A stretch of 64,000 nucleotides of DNA. Source: Pseudonocardiaceae bacterium (GTDB taxonomy: Bacteria; Actinomycetota; Actinomycetes; Mycobacteriales; Pseudonocardiaceae). Within the stretch, counting starts at the first letter, position 1. The number at the start of each line of letters is the position of its first letter. Made by a program: the position numbers and the translations under genes. The stretch spans positions 247,237-311,236 of the forward strand of contig WHSZ01000001.1 of the NCBI GenBank assembly GCA_009379845.1, read 5' to 3'. Positions 53,948 to 62,383 of the stretch are shown here, piece by piece. Under the pieces are notes generated by a model. The model saw only the letters and a program-made list of their open reading frames with translations, did no database searches and was not told the DNA's origin.

Positions 53948-55619
53948 CCGTCGGCACGATCATCGGGCGGCGGCGGTACTTTTCGGCCACCCATCGACCG
54001 ACCACCCGGCGCACCGCCTGTGCGATGCGGTGCGTGTCCACGATGCCTTCCGCCTCCGTGCGCGCGAGTTCCATCTCCACCAGCGGGACCACCGCCTCGA
54101 GCGCCTTCGGATCGTCGGAGAACCCGCGCCCCGAAATGGTCGGCGGTGCCACCGGCCGGCCGGTGCTGTGCGCGACGGCCACGTTGATCGCGATGAACCC
54201 GCCCTCGCCGAGAATCAGCCGATCGGACAGGGTCGATTCGCCGACGTCGCCCACGGACAGCCCGTCCACGTAGACGTGCCCGACTTCGACCCTTCCGGTG
54301 ATCCGGGCCTTGCCGTCCACCATGTCGACCACGACGCCGTCCTCGGCGATCACCACCCGCTCCGGCGGCACCCCGGTCAGCGTGGCCAGTTCCGCGTTGG
54401 CCCGCAGGTGCCGCCACTCCCCGTGCAGCGGCAGCACGTTGCGCGGCCGCACCGCGTTGTACAGGAACAGCAGTTCACCGGCCGGCGCATGGCCGGAGAC
54501 ATGCACCTTCGCGTTGCCCTGGTGCACCACATTCGCGCCCAGCCGCACCAGCCCGTTCACCACGCCGAACACCGCGGTCTCGTTCCCAGGGATCAGCGAA
54601 CTGGCCAGCACCACGGTGTCCCCCGGCAGGATGCCGATCTGCCGGTGCTCGCCGCGCGCCATCCTGGACAGCGCGGACAGCGGCTCGCCCTGCGAACCGG
54701 TGGACACGAACAGCACCTCGCCCTCCGGCAAGGAACTCGCCTCGTCCATGTCGATCAGCAACCCGGCCGGCACGTTCAGAATGCCGAGATCGGCAGCCAC
54801 ACCCATGTTGCGCACCATCGAGCGCCCCACGAAGGCCACCCGGCGGCCGTGCGCCACCGCCACGTCCAGCACCTGCTGCACGCGGTGCACATGGCTGGCG
54901 AAGCAGGCCACGATCACCCGCTGGGTCGCGCCGGCGATGACGTTGTGCAACACCGGGCCGATCTCGCGCTCCGGCACCACGAACCCGGGCACGTCGGCGT
55001 TCGTCGAGTCCACGCAGAACAGGTCGACACCCTCGTCGCCGAGCCGGGAGAACCCCGCCAGATCGGTCAGCCGCCCGTCCAGTGGCAGCTGGTCCAGCTT
55101 GATGTCCCCGGTGTGCAGCACGGTGCCCGCCGGGGTGCGGATCGCCAGCGCGAGCGCGTCCGGGATCGAGTGGTTCACCGCGAAGAACTCGCACTCGAAG
55201 TTCCCGTGCTTGCTGCGCTGCCCCTCGGAAACCTCGATCAGCGCCGGATCCTGCCGGTGCTCACGGCATTTCGCGGCCAGCAACGCCAGGGTGAACTTGG
55301 AGCCGACCACCGGCAGGTCCGGCCGCATCCGCAGCAGGAACGGCACCGCGCCGACGTGATCCTCGTGCCCGTGGGTGAGGATCAGCGCCTCGATATCGTC
55401 CAGCCGATTCTCGATGGCACGGAAGTCCGGCAGGATCAGATCCACGCCGGGCTGCTCGTCTTCCGGAAACAGCACCCCGCAATCCACGATCAGCAGCCGG
55501 CCGGCGTACTCGAACACGGTCATGTTCCGGCCGACTTCGCCGATTCCGCCGAGCGCGACGACCCGCAGGCCGCCGTCAGGCAGTGGTGGGGGCGCCTCGT
55601 CTCCGCCCGTAACCGTCAC
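53934..55619 (-). CDS. rnj: ribonuclease J
   Basis: A 561-residue metallo-beta-lactamase/beta-CASP ribonuclease. Zinc ligands are in LTHGHEDHVGA (His83-His88), FFAVNHSIPDA and VLHTGDIKLD; beta-CASP motifs include VDSTNADVPG, FVSTGSQGEPLSALSRMA and LPLHGEWRHL. It acts as an endonuclease and 5' exonuclease in mRNA and rRNA processing. The GTG at 55619 overlaps the dapA stop (GTGA). The gene order thyX-dapA-rnj is conserved in actinobacteria. Confidence 0.96.
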   Translation of the reverse strand: MTVTGGDEAPPPLPDGGLRVVALGGIGEVGRNMTVFEYAGRLLIVDCGVLFPEDEQPGVDLILPDFRAIENRLDDIEALILTHGHEDHVGAVPFLLRMRPDLPVVGSKFTLALLAAKCREHRQDPALIEVSEGQRSKHGNFECEFFAVNHSIPDALALAIRTPAGTVLHTGDIKLDQLPLDGRLTDLAGFSRLGDEGVDLFCVDSTNADVPGFVVPEREIGPVLHNVIAGATQRVIVACFASHVHRVQQVLDVAVAHGRRVAFVGRSMVRNMGVAADLGILNVPAGLLIDMDEASSLPEGEVLFVSTGSQGEPLSALSRMARGEHRQIGILPGDTVVLASSLIPGNETAVFGVVNGLVRLGANVVHQGNAKVHVSGHAPAGELLFLYNAVRPRNVLPLHGEWRHLRANAELATLTGVPPERVVIAEDGVVVDMVDGKARITGRVEVGHVYVDGLSVGDVGESTLSDRLILGEGGFIAINVAVAHSTGRPVAPPTISGRGFSDDPKALEAVVPLVEMELARTEAEGIVDTHRIAQAVRRVVGRWVAEKYRRRPMIVPTVIPV

Positions 55620-56632
55620 GGATGCACCGCTCCCGTACTGGTGTGTGTGGTAGGTGTGACGTAGGCGGCCGCGGCGTCGTGCCGGGCGACCCTGGCGGCG
55701 GCGAGGTGCGAAGGCGGCGACTCCGCCAGCGGCACACCAGCCTCGGCCAGGTCGCCGGCGATCGCCTCGACCTGCTCCTCGGTGGCCGGGGGCAGCGGCA
55801 GCCGTGGATCGCCGGCGTCGTTGCCACGCAACCGGAGCGCGGTCTTCACGAAGATCACCCCGCCGACCCTGCTGAACGCCCGAAGCACCGGGATCAGTCC
55901 ATTGTGGATCGTCTTGGCGGCGGTGACCTCACCCTCCTCGTAGCTGTCCAGCATCGACCGCAGGCGGTTGGCCACCACGTGCCCGATCACGCTCACGTAG
56001 CCGACCGCGCCGATGGACAGCCACGGCAGGTTCAGCCCGTCGTCGCCGGAGTAGTACACCAGGTCGGTGCTCGCGAGCACCTCGCTGCCGGCGATCAGGT
56101 CGCCCTTGGCGTCCTTCACGGCGAGGATCCTCGGGTGCTCGGCCAGCCTCCGCAGCGTGTCCACCGCGATCGGCACGACCGAGCGCGGCGGGATGTCGTA
56201 GAGCATCATGGGCAACTCGGTCGCGTCCGCGACCGTGGTGAAGTGCGAGAGCAGCCCGGCCTGCGGCGGTCGGGAGTAGTACGGCGTGACCACCAGCACC
56301 CCGTGCGCGCCCGCCTTCTCGGCCTGCTGGGCGAGGTGCACGCTGTGTGCGGTGTTGTAGGTGCCGACGCCCGCGATCACGGTGGTTTTGTCCCCAACGG
56401 CATCCACCACGACACGGGTCAGCTCGGCCTTTTCGGCGTCGGTGGTGGTCGGGGACTCGCCGGTGGTGCCGTTCAGCACCAGCCCGTCGTTGCCCAGCTC
56501 CACCAGATGGTTGGCCAGCTCAGCGGCCTTGTCCAGATCCAGTGCCCCTTCGGCGTCGAAGGGGGTGGCCATCGCGGTCAGCACGCGCCCGAACGGCCGG
56601 CCGGGCGCTGCGCTTGGGCAGGTAGGCGTCAT
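55616..56632 (-). CDS. dapA: 4-hydroxy-tetrahydrodipicolinate synthase
   Basis: A 338-residue enzyme condensing pyruvate with aspartate semialdehyde in lysine and diaminopimelate synthesis. The Schiff-base lysine is Lys173 (AVKDAKGD), with Tyr145 in MLYDIPPRS and the GTTGESPTTT loop. It is about 35 residues longer than most DapA at the C-terminus (Ala/His/Thr-rich end after AGVPLAESPPS), which looks like a disordered add-on. It lies 18 bases downstream of the kinase gene and overlaps rnj. Confidence 0.95.
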   Translation of the reverse strand: MTPTCPSAAPGRPFGRVLTAMATPFDAEGALDLDKAAELANHLVELGNDGLVLNGTTGESPTTTDAEKAELTRVVVDAVGDKTTVIAGVGTYNTAHSVHLAQQAEKAGAHGVLVVTPYYSRPPQAGLLSHFTTVADATELPMMLYDIPPRSVVPIAVDTLRRLAEHPRILAVKDAKGDLIAGSEVLASTDLVYYSGDDGLNLPWLSIGAVGYVSVIGHVVANRLRSMLDSYEEGEVTAAKTIHNGLIPVLRAFSRVGGVIFVKTALRLRGNDAGDPRLPLPPATEEQVEAIAGDLAEAGVPLAESPPSHLAAARVARHDAAAAYVTPTTHTSTGAVHP

Positions 56633-56650
56633 GGGTCCGACGCTACCTCG

Positions 56651-58204
56651 TCACTCCGTGCTGGCCAGCACCGATCCTTCGAACTGATTGCCGTCCGCGC
56701 GATAGGCCGCGCAGTACACATTGTGGGACCCGCCGCTGTCCGAATCCGCGGCCTTGGCCTTCCAGCTGGCTTCGGTCGGGATCAATGCGCGGAACCGCAG
56801 CTCGGTTTCCTTGTTCCGCCAGGAAACCTGGTTCGAGTGGAAGTACATCGCACACCAGGACTCGCCGTACCGGGCCAGAGCGTCCTCACCCGGGTAGTCC
56901 GGGTTGGGAAACGTGTCGCCCGCATCCGGCACGTCGAGTGTTCCCGAGGCGTAGAACACCTCGAAATCGTGCACATCGTCGCAGTCGTCGGTCTGGCTGC
57001 TCGAGTCGACCCGCCGGCCCTCGGTGAGCTGCCCGGTGAAGCAGTCTCCCTGGTACGAATCGCTGTAACTGAACCGCGGGATCTGGCCGCCGTCGCCGAA
57101 GGTGAGTGTCTCGTCCATCGCGCTGCTCGGCGCGCCGGGACTGAACAACCAGTTTCCCAGGAACACGCCGCCGACCAGCAACGCCACCCCGAGCACCGAG
57201 CCGGCGATGATCAGTGGGCGGCCCGGGCGGCGGGCCGGTGCCGGTTGCGGGCTGGCCAGTTGGGCATGCGGCTGGCCCTGGTACAGCGCGGTCTGCTGGG
57301 GATTCGCGTTCGCGGACGGTGGGGGCGGCTGATTCGCCGCGAGCTGCAGCAGCCCACGGGCCTGCGCCGCGGAGAGCCTCGCCTCCGGTGAGCCGATCAG
57401 CAGGCCACTGATCGCCGACGCCAGCGGGCCGCCACACCGGGTCAGGTACGGCACCTCGTTGATGATCGCGTGCAACGTCGCGGCGGTGGTGCTGCGTTCG
57501 AACGCCACGGTGCCCTCGACCGCGAAGAACAGCGTCGCGCCCAGCGCCCACAGATCCGCGGCCGGGGTGGCTTCCGCGCCCTGCACGCGTTCCGGGGACA
57601 TGAACGCCGGGGAGCCGACCAGGATGCCCGAGGTGGTCAGCCGCGGGTCGTCGACGGCCTGCGCGATCCCGAAGTCGGTGAGCTTCACCCGCCCGTTGTC
57701 CAGCACCAGCACGTTGCCGGGCTTGACGTCCCGGTGCACCACGCCTGCCTGATGCGCGGCCTGCAGCGCGGAGAGCACCTGCTCGCCGATCGCCGCGACC
57801 TGCTCCGGCGGCAACGGGCCGCGCTGCCTGACGAGGTCGGACAGGGTGGGCGCGGGCACCAGCTCCATCACGATGTAGGTCGCGCCGGCCTCCGCGATCA
57901 CGTCGTACACGGTGACCACCGCCGGGTCGTTCAACCGCCCGCCGGTGCGCACCTCGCGCATCACGCGTTCGGTGAACACCGCGGCGTCGTCGGCCGACCC
58001 CTCGCCCGCTACGCGTAACTCCTTGACCGCGACGTGCCGGCCGATCACCTGATCTTCCGCGCGCCACACAACGCCCATGCCGCCGCGCCCGATCTCACCG
58101 AGAATCGCGTAGCGGCCGGCGATCACGCGGGGCCGCGCCGGCTGCGTCGTGTGGTCGGCAGCCTGCTGCGTCACCGATCCGTACTCTGGCGGGGGTTGTG
58201 TCAC
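56651..58204 (-). CDS. membrane Ser/Thr protein kinase with extracellular septum-formation-like domain
   Basis: A 517-residue Hanks-type kinase. Glycine loop GEIGRGGMG (36-44), Lys61, HRD at 157-159 and DFG at 177-179 are intact. After a Pro/Gln-rich juxtamembrane region comes one helix (residues 330-353), then about 165 extracellular residues with paired cysteines (GDCFTGQL, TDDCDDVHDFEVF, SWCAMYF), resembling the Septum_form domain rather than PASTA repeats. The GTG at 58204 follows AGGAGGAG. Position between dapA and thyX is not that of PknA/PknB, so this is a separate sensor kinase. Confidence 0.9.
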   Translation of the reverse strand: MTQPPPEYGSVTQQAADHTTQPARPRVIAGRYAILGEIGRGGMGVVWRAEDQVIGRHVAVKELRVAGEGSADDAAVFTERVMREVRTGGRLNDPAVVTVYDVIAEAGATYIVMELVPAPTLSDLVRQRGPLPPEQVAAIGEQVLSALQAAHQAGVVHRDVKPGNVLVLDNGRVKLTDFGIAQAVDDPRLTTSGILVGSPAFMSPERVQGAEATPAADLWALGATLFFAVEGTVAFERSTTAATLHAIINEVPYLTRCGGPLASAISGLLIGSPEARLSAAQARGLLQLAANQPPPPSANANPQQTALYQGQPHAQLASPQPAPARRPGRPLIIAGSVLGVALLVGGVFLGNWLFSPGAPSSAMDETLTFGDGGQIPRFSYSDSYQGDCFTGQLTEGRRVDSSSQTDDCDDVHDFEVFYASGTLDVPDAGDTFPNPDYPGEDALARYGESWCAMYFHSNQVSWRNKETELRFRALIPTEASWKAKAADSDSGGSHNVYCAAYRADGNQFEGSVLASTE

Positions 58205-58269
58205 CGTGACTCCTCCTGCTCGGTCCCCAAGTACGACCGCGCGTGGCAGGCCGGTGGTTCCCTCATCGG

Positions 58270-58674
58270 TCAAGCTGCCGCGTCGGCATGCACCTCGTGG
58301 CCCGCCTCACGCAGCGCGTTCGTCGCGCGGTCCAGATCGTCGGCCTTCACCAGGATGTGGTCGGTGTCGAAGCTGGACACGGTGAACAGCGGCACGCCGG
58401 CCGCGGCGAGCTCACCGGTGAGCGCGGCCAGGATCCCGGTCAGCGTGAACTCCAGCGGGCCACGGACGGTGAATACCCGCCAGCCGGTCTCGGTGTCCGG
58501 CCCGGTGTCGGCATGCCGGGCGGGACACACCACGGAGATCTCCTCCGGCGTCTTGCTGATCGAGACGAACGCCGGCTCGGTGAGCTCGAACAGCTCGGCC
58601 GGCACCCCCACGCTGGGTGGCCGTCTGAACACCGCGTACTCATCGGGGCGCAGGTCGAGCACGAGCCTCTTCAT
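58270..58674 (-). CDS. ACT-domain protein
   Basis: A 134-residue protein with two ACT-like halves: an N-terminal MKRLVLDLRPDEYAVFRRPP region ending in FVSISKTPEEISVVCPA, and a C-terminal half with GILAALTGELAAAGVPLFTVSSFDTDHILVKADDL, the signature of CASTOR/ACT_7-type amino-acid-sensing proteins. These bind small molecules such as amino acids. It lies between the kinase and thyX genes, 5 bases from thyX, and so shares its transcript. Confidence 0.82.
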   Translation of the reverse strand: MKRLVLDLRPDEYAVFRRPPSVGVPAELFELTEPAFVSISKTPEEISVVCPARHADTGPDTETGWRVFTVRGPLEFTLTGILAALTGELAAAGVPLFTVSSFDTDHILVKADDLDRATNALREAGHEVHADAAA

Positions 58675-58679
58675 GTGCG

Positions 58680-59432
58680 TCAGCCCTCGGTGACCAGCGG
58701 GCTGGATGCCACCTCGGAGCCGTCCGGCAACGCGGAGATGGTGAAGTCGGCGAACACGTTCTCCGCGACTTTTTGCAGCTGTCGCAAGCATTCCACGGCA
58801 AGCGCGCGGATCTCCACGTCGGCGTGCTCGGTGGCGCGCATCGCCACGAAATGCCGCCAGGCGCGGTAGTTGCCGGTGACCACGATCCGGGTCTCGGTGG
58901 CGTTCGGCAGGATGGAGCGGGCCGCCTGCCGGGCCTGCTTACGTCGCAACGTGGCGTTCGGCTCGTCCGCGAACCGCTGCTGCAATCCCTCCAGCAGCTC
59001 GTTGTACGCGGTGGCGCTGGCCTGCGACGCCTCGAGGAATTTCGCGTGCAGCTCCGGGTCCTGGGCGATCACGTCCGGCTCGACCATCGCGGCGTCCCGC
59101 TCCGGGACGTAGCGCTGGGACAGCTGCGAGTAGGAGAAGTGCCGGTGCCGGATGAGCTCGTGGGTCAGCGAGCGGGAGATGCCGGTGATGTAGAACGTGG
59201 CCGATCCGTGCTCGAGCACCGAGAGGTGCCCGACCTCCAGGATGTGCCGCAGGTAGCCGGCGTTCGTCGCGGTGGCCGGATTGGGCTTGCGCCAGGACTG
59301 GTAGCACGCCCGCCCGGCGAACTCGGCCAGCGCCTGACCGCCGTCCGCATCGGTCTCCCACGCCACGTCGTCCGGCGGGAAGAACTCGGTCTTGGCGATC
59401 AACCTCACCTGCGGCGACACCGTCTCGACCAC
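58680..59432 (-). CDS. thyX: flavin-dependent thymidylate synthase
   Basis: A 250-residue ThyX, the same length as the mycobacterial enzyme when started at the GTG at 59432, nine bases after AAGGGG. The ThyX motif is [13 protein letters not shown]; further signatures are [20 protein letters not shown] and [25 protein letters not shown] (in pieces). It converts dUMP to dTMP with FAD and methylenetetrahydrofolate. It heads the run thyX-ACT-kinase-dapA-rnj. A GTG at 59438 is the alternative start. Confidence 0.94.
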   Translation of the reverse strand: MVETVSPQVRLIAKTEFFPPDDVAWETDADGGQALAEFAGRACYQSWRKPNPATATNAGYLRHILEVGHLSVLEHGSATFYITGISRSLTHELIRHRHFSYSQLSQRYVPERDAAMVEPDVIAQDPELHAKFLEASQASATAYNELLEGLQQRFADEPNATLRRKQARQAARSILPNATETRIVVTGNYRAWRHFVAMRATEHADVEIRALAVECLRQLQKVAENVFADFTISALPDGSEVASSPLVTEG

Positions 59433-59453
59433 GAACACGCACCCCTTCCCGGA

Positions 59454-59477
59454 CCGCAATATGGATCCATATTGCGG
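59454..59477. repeat. perfect 24-base palindrome
   Basis: CCGCAATATGGA followed by its exact mirror complement. It sits 21 bases upstream of the thyX start, in the divergent gap to the gene at 59596. An almost identical element (one base different) is at 63753, and a degenerate one at 30056. A 24-base perfect palindrome with an A/T-rich middle in GC-rich DNA is unlikely by chance. Confidence 0.85.
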
Positions 59478-59568
59478 GGTAGCTTGCCAGCCCCTGCTGA
59501 CAAACCTTATCCGCCGGCCCCGCGACACCGTCTTGACATTGCCTTGACGCTATTCGTTCCTTGACAGG

Positions 59569-59582
59569 CGTCACTAGTGACG
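59569..59582. promoter_or_regulatory. 14-base palindrome, probable operator of the ribbon-helix-helix gene
   Basis: CGTCACTAGTGACG ends 13 bases before the start at 59596. Next to it GTGACGTCAC is a second overlapping palindrome. TTGAC occurs three times just upstream (59533, 59544, 59561), any of which could be a -35 element. Repeated short TGAC/GTCA half sites suit a ribbon-helix-helix protein. Confidence 0.5.
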
Positions 59583-59595
59583 TCACTGTGGTGTC

Positions 59596-60204
59596 ATGGA
59601 CTTGACAACGTATGTGTCCTCGCTCCGCGAGGACCTCACCACCACCGCCTCCGCGGGGGACGAGCAGACCAGGCGGGCGGCCGCGATGCTGTCCGCGGCG
59701 CTCGAGCCCGCCGCGCGTCTGGCGATCATGAACGCGCTATCCGACCTCGCGGCCGAGGTCACCGCCTCACTGGACGATCACGTCGTGGACGTCCGGCTGG
59801 ACGGCAGGGAAGTCCGGGTCGTGGTCACCCCCACCGCACCCCACGTGCGACCGGACGACACGCCGGAAGACGAGCCGGCCACCACGCCGCCCGCGGACGG
59901 CGGGGACATCAGCCGCATCACGCTCCGGCTGTTCGAGGAGCTCAAGGGCCAGGCGGAGCAGGCGGCCGCGGCACAGGGCGTCTCACTGAACAGCTTCGTG
60001 TCCCAGGCCGTACAGGGTGCGCTGCAGGGCAAGGGGCGCCACGGCCCGCGTGGTCGGGGTCCCGGCCCGCGCGGGCGGGGTGGTCGCCCGGGGCCGTGGG
60101 AGCACGGCGGCCCGTGGGGTGACTGGGGGTGGCCCGGATCGCATGGGGAAGGGCCGTGGAGCCGCGGTGGCGGTTCCCGGTTGCACGGCTGGGTGGAAGG
60201 CTGA
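59596..60204 (+). CDS. ribbon-helix-helix (HicB/Arc-like) protein with Gly/Arg/Trp-rich tail
   Basis: A 202-residue protein. Residues 1-95 form an alpha/beta region with SLDDHVVDVRLDGREVRVVV, resembling HicB-type N-domains; residues about 105-142 (SRITLRLFEELKGQAE..AAQGVSLNSFVSQAVQGAL) are a ribbon-helix-helix DNA-binding unit; the remainder is rich in Gly, Arg, Pro and Trp (PRGRGPGPRGRGGRPGPWE). The ten-base gap to the DUF4097 gene shows one operon. It probably regulates its own promoter. It reads away from thyX. Confidence 0.8.
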   Translation: MDLTTYVSSLREDLTTTASAGDEQTRRAAAMLSAALEPAARLAIMNALSDLAAEVTASLDDHVVDVRLDGREVRVVVTPTAPHVRPDDTPEDEPATTPPADGGDISRITLRLFEELKGQAEQAAAAQGVSLNSFVSQAVQGALQGKGRHGPRGRGPGPRGRGGRPGPWEHGGPWGDWGWPGSHGEGPWSRGGGSRLHGWVEG

Positions 60205-60213
60205 GGTGCCCCG

Positions 60214-61173
60214 ATGACCGAGAACGACACAACGAACGACACAACGAACGGCACAACGAACGGCACCGCCGAGGCGCGGGCCGAAGTGGTGCGCCAGCAG
60301 GATTTCACCGTCGACGGCGCCGTGGAGTTGGATCTGGCGACCGGGTCGGGGCGGGTCGAGGTGACCCTCGGAGACGAGGACGGGGTGCACGTCGAGATAC
60401 GCCACGAGCCGGGTGCCGGCGCCCCGTGGGCGGAAGGCTTGTCCAGCCTGCTCAGCTGGGTCACCGAGCAGTTCCCTCCGGTGGCCGACGCGGTCGGCGG
60501 GGCGGTGCCGGGGGACGCCTCGGAGGCGGTGCGGCAGACCAGGATCGACATGACCGCGGGACGGCTCGTGGTGCGCACGCCGAAGGCGCTGCCGCTGCGC
60601 AATGTGCCGCTCGCGGTGAGCGTGCGGGCGCCGCGCGGCAGCAACGTCGAGGTACGCACCGGGGGCGCGGACATCACCGTGGACGGGACGGCCGGGCAGC
60701 TGGACGCGTCCTCCGGTTCCGGCGCGGTGACGGTCGAACGTGCGGACGGGCTGCTCTCGGTGCGCACCGGCAGCGGTGACGTGCGGCTCGGCGAAGGCGG
60801 CGACCGGATGCGTACCCGCACCGGGAGCGGCGACATCGAGGCGTCGTCGCTGGACGGGTCGGCCACGATCATCAGCGGCACCGGAGACGTGCGACTGGGC
60901 ACGGTGTCTGCCGCGGTGATGGCGCGCACCGGCAGCGGCGATGTCACGGTTACCGAGGCGGTGCGCGATCACCTGGAGTTGATCAGCGGGTCGGGCGAGA
61001 TCCGGGTGGGGATCCGGTCCGGCACCCACGCCGAGATCGACCTGTCCTCGGGAGCCGGCAAGGTCCGCAGCGAACTGGACGTGGCCGACGAAACACCGGA
61101 CGAGGAAGCCGCGCTGCGGATCCGTGGCCGCAGTGGCACCGGCGACGTGGTGATCGTCAGCTCGCGCGGGTAG
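60214..61173 (+). CDS. DUF4097-family beta-strand repeat protein
   Basis: A 319-residue protein of repeating short strands: RTGSGDVRLGE, RTGSGDIEASS, ISGTGDVRLGT, RTGSGDVTVTE, ISGSGEIRVGI, RSGTGDVVIVS. These GSGD repeats are the DUF4097 (putative adhesin) solenoid. No signal peptide or membrane helix is present, so it is cytosolic or uses another route. The start carries a 12-base repeat coding NDTT/NGTT. It is encoded with the ribbon-helix-helix gene, a common pairing in actinobacteria whose function is unknown. Confidence 0.88.
   Translation: MTENDTTNDTTNGTTNGTAEARAEVVRQQDFTVDGAVELDLATGSGRVEVTLGDEDGVHVEIRHEPGAGAPWAEGLSSLLSWVTEQFPPVADAVGGAVPGDASEAVRQTRIDMTAGRLVVRTPKALPLRNVPLAVSVRAPRGSNVEVRTGGADITVDGTAGQLDASSGSGAVTVERADGLLSVRTGSGDVRLGEGGDRMRTRTGSGDIEASSLDGSATIISGTGDVRLGTVSAAVMARTGSGDVTVTEAVRDHLELISGSGEIRVGIRSGTHAEIDLSSGAGKVRSELDVADETPDEEAALRIRGRSGTGDVVIVSSRG
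60223..60267. repeat. 12-base tandem repeat at the DUF4097 start
   Basis: AACGACACAACG occurs twice, then AACGGCACAACG, then a partial unit. It encodes N(D/G)TT repeats and keeps the frame, so copy number may vary harmlessly. Confidence 0.85.
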
Positions 61174-62380
61174 CGGCGCTAGCGCGCAGCGCGCCCGCGA
61201 GATCACCCCGCTGTGCCACCCGCACGCCGTCCAGCCCGAGCCAGTCCGCCATGGTGTGCAGCTCCGCCGCGAGCTCGGCGGCCACGTGAGCGTGGTCGGT
61301 GTCCGGCTCGGCGAACGCACCCTGCACCCGCAGCACCCCGTCAGCCCGGTCGGCCTTCAGGTCGACCCTGGCCACCAGCTGCTCGCCGAGCAGGAACGGG
61401 AACACGTAGTAGCCGTGCACCCGCTGCGGTTCGGGTACGTAGATCTCGATGCGGTAGCGGAACCCGAACAGCCGCTCGGTGCGGTCCCGCTCCCAGATCA
61501 GCGGGTCGAACGGGCACAGCAGGGCGCGGGCCCGCACCCGCCGCGGGGTGCGGGCCTCGGCGTGCCGGTACGCGACGTGCCGCCAGTCGCGTACCCGCAC
61601 CGGCTCGAGCACGCCCGCGTCGGCCAGTTCGGCCACCGCACGCTGGCTGTGCTCCGGGGTGAGGCGGTAGTAGTCGCGCAGATCGGGTTCGGTGGCCACC
61701 CCGAGTGCGGTGGCCGCCTTCCCGACCAGCTGGCGTGCCCCCTCGTCCGGCTCCACCTCGCGCAACCGCACCTCGGCCGGCAGCACCCGCTCGGTGAGGT
61801 CGTACAGCCGCTGGAAGCCCTGCCGCGCCCCGGTTGTCAGCTCGCCGATCCCGAAAAGCCACTCGCAGACCCGCTTGACCTCGCTGCGTTCCCACCACGT
61901 GCCCGGAGCACGCCGGCCAGGCCCGCCCAGCTCCCGCTCCAGGGTGCCCGCCCCGACCGGGCCGAGCTCTTTGACCGCCGCGAGCACGTCGTCCACCAGC
62001 TGCGAGGAACGCTCCGCGATCCGCCCGTACCCGCGCCACCATCCGGGTTTCTTCGCGCCGGAGCGCAGCAGCGGCCAGTCCTCGATCGGCACCAGGCTGG
62101 CCTCGTGCGCCCAGTACTCCACGAGCAGCCGGGGGCGCCGGGCGCTGTGCGCCCACGCCGCGTCGTCGATCAGCGAGCCGGGGTACGGGCCGAGCCGGCT
62201 GAACAGCGGCGCGTAGTGCGCGCGCGTCGCGACGTTCACCGAGTCCAGTTGCAGCAGTTGGATACGGTCCAGCGCCCGCCGCAGGTGCCGGCGGGTCGGC
62301 TCGCCGGCCGGCTCCGGGTCGGCGAAGCCCTGCGCGGCGAGCGCGGTGCGGCGGGCTACCGAAAGGTTGATCGTCTGCAC
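61157..62380 (-). CDS. AlkX/YcaQ-family DNA glycosylase (winged-helix HTH_42)
   Basis: A 407-residue member of the family that includes AlkZ and E. coli YcaQ (AlkX). The catalytic glutamine block is IQLLQLDSVNV (residues 40-50, the QxD/QxQ region), followed by RAHYAPLFSRLG, the winged helices, and WERDRTERLFGFRYRIEIYVPEPQRVHGYYVFPFLLGE (in pieces). AlkZ and AlkX unhook interstrand cross-links, protecting against DNA-alkylating agents; AlkZ genes occur in antibiotic clusters, but no such cluster is seen here. It begins at a GTG three bases after the EamA stop. Confidence 0.87.
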   Translation of the reverse strand: MQTINLSVARRTALAAQGFADPEPAGEPTRRHLRRALDRIQLLQLDSVNVATRAHYAPLFSRLGPYPGSLIDDAAWAHSARRPRLLVEYWAHEASLVPIEDWPLLRSGAKKPGWWRGYGRIAERSSQLVDDVLAAVKELGPVGAGTLERELGGPGRRAPGTWWERSEVKRVCEWLFGIGELTTGARQGFQRLYDLTERVLPAEVRLREVEPDEGARQLVGKAATALGVATEPDLRDYYRLTPEHSQRAVAELADAGVLEPVRVRDWRHVAYRHAEARTPRRVRARALLCPFDPLIWERDRTERLFGFRYRIEIYVPEPQRVHGYYVFPFLLGEQLVARVDLKADRADGVLRVQGAFAEPDTDHAHVAAELAAELHTMADWLGLDGVRVAQRGDLAGALRASAATRAS

Positions 62381-62383
62381 GGT

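Noticed and set aside
53928..55664. A 578-codon plus-strand frame opposite rnj
   Set aside because: Shadow of rnj; His/Arg-rich and without homology.
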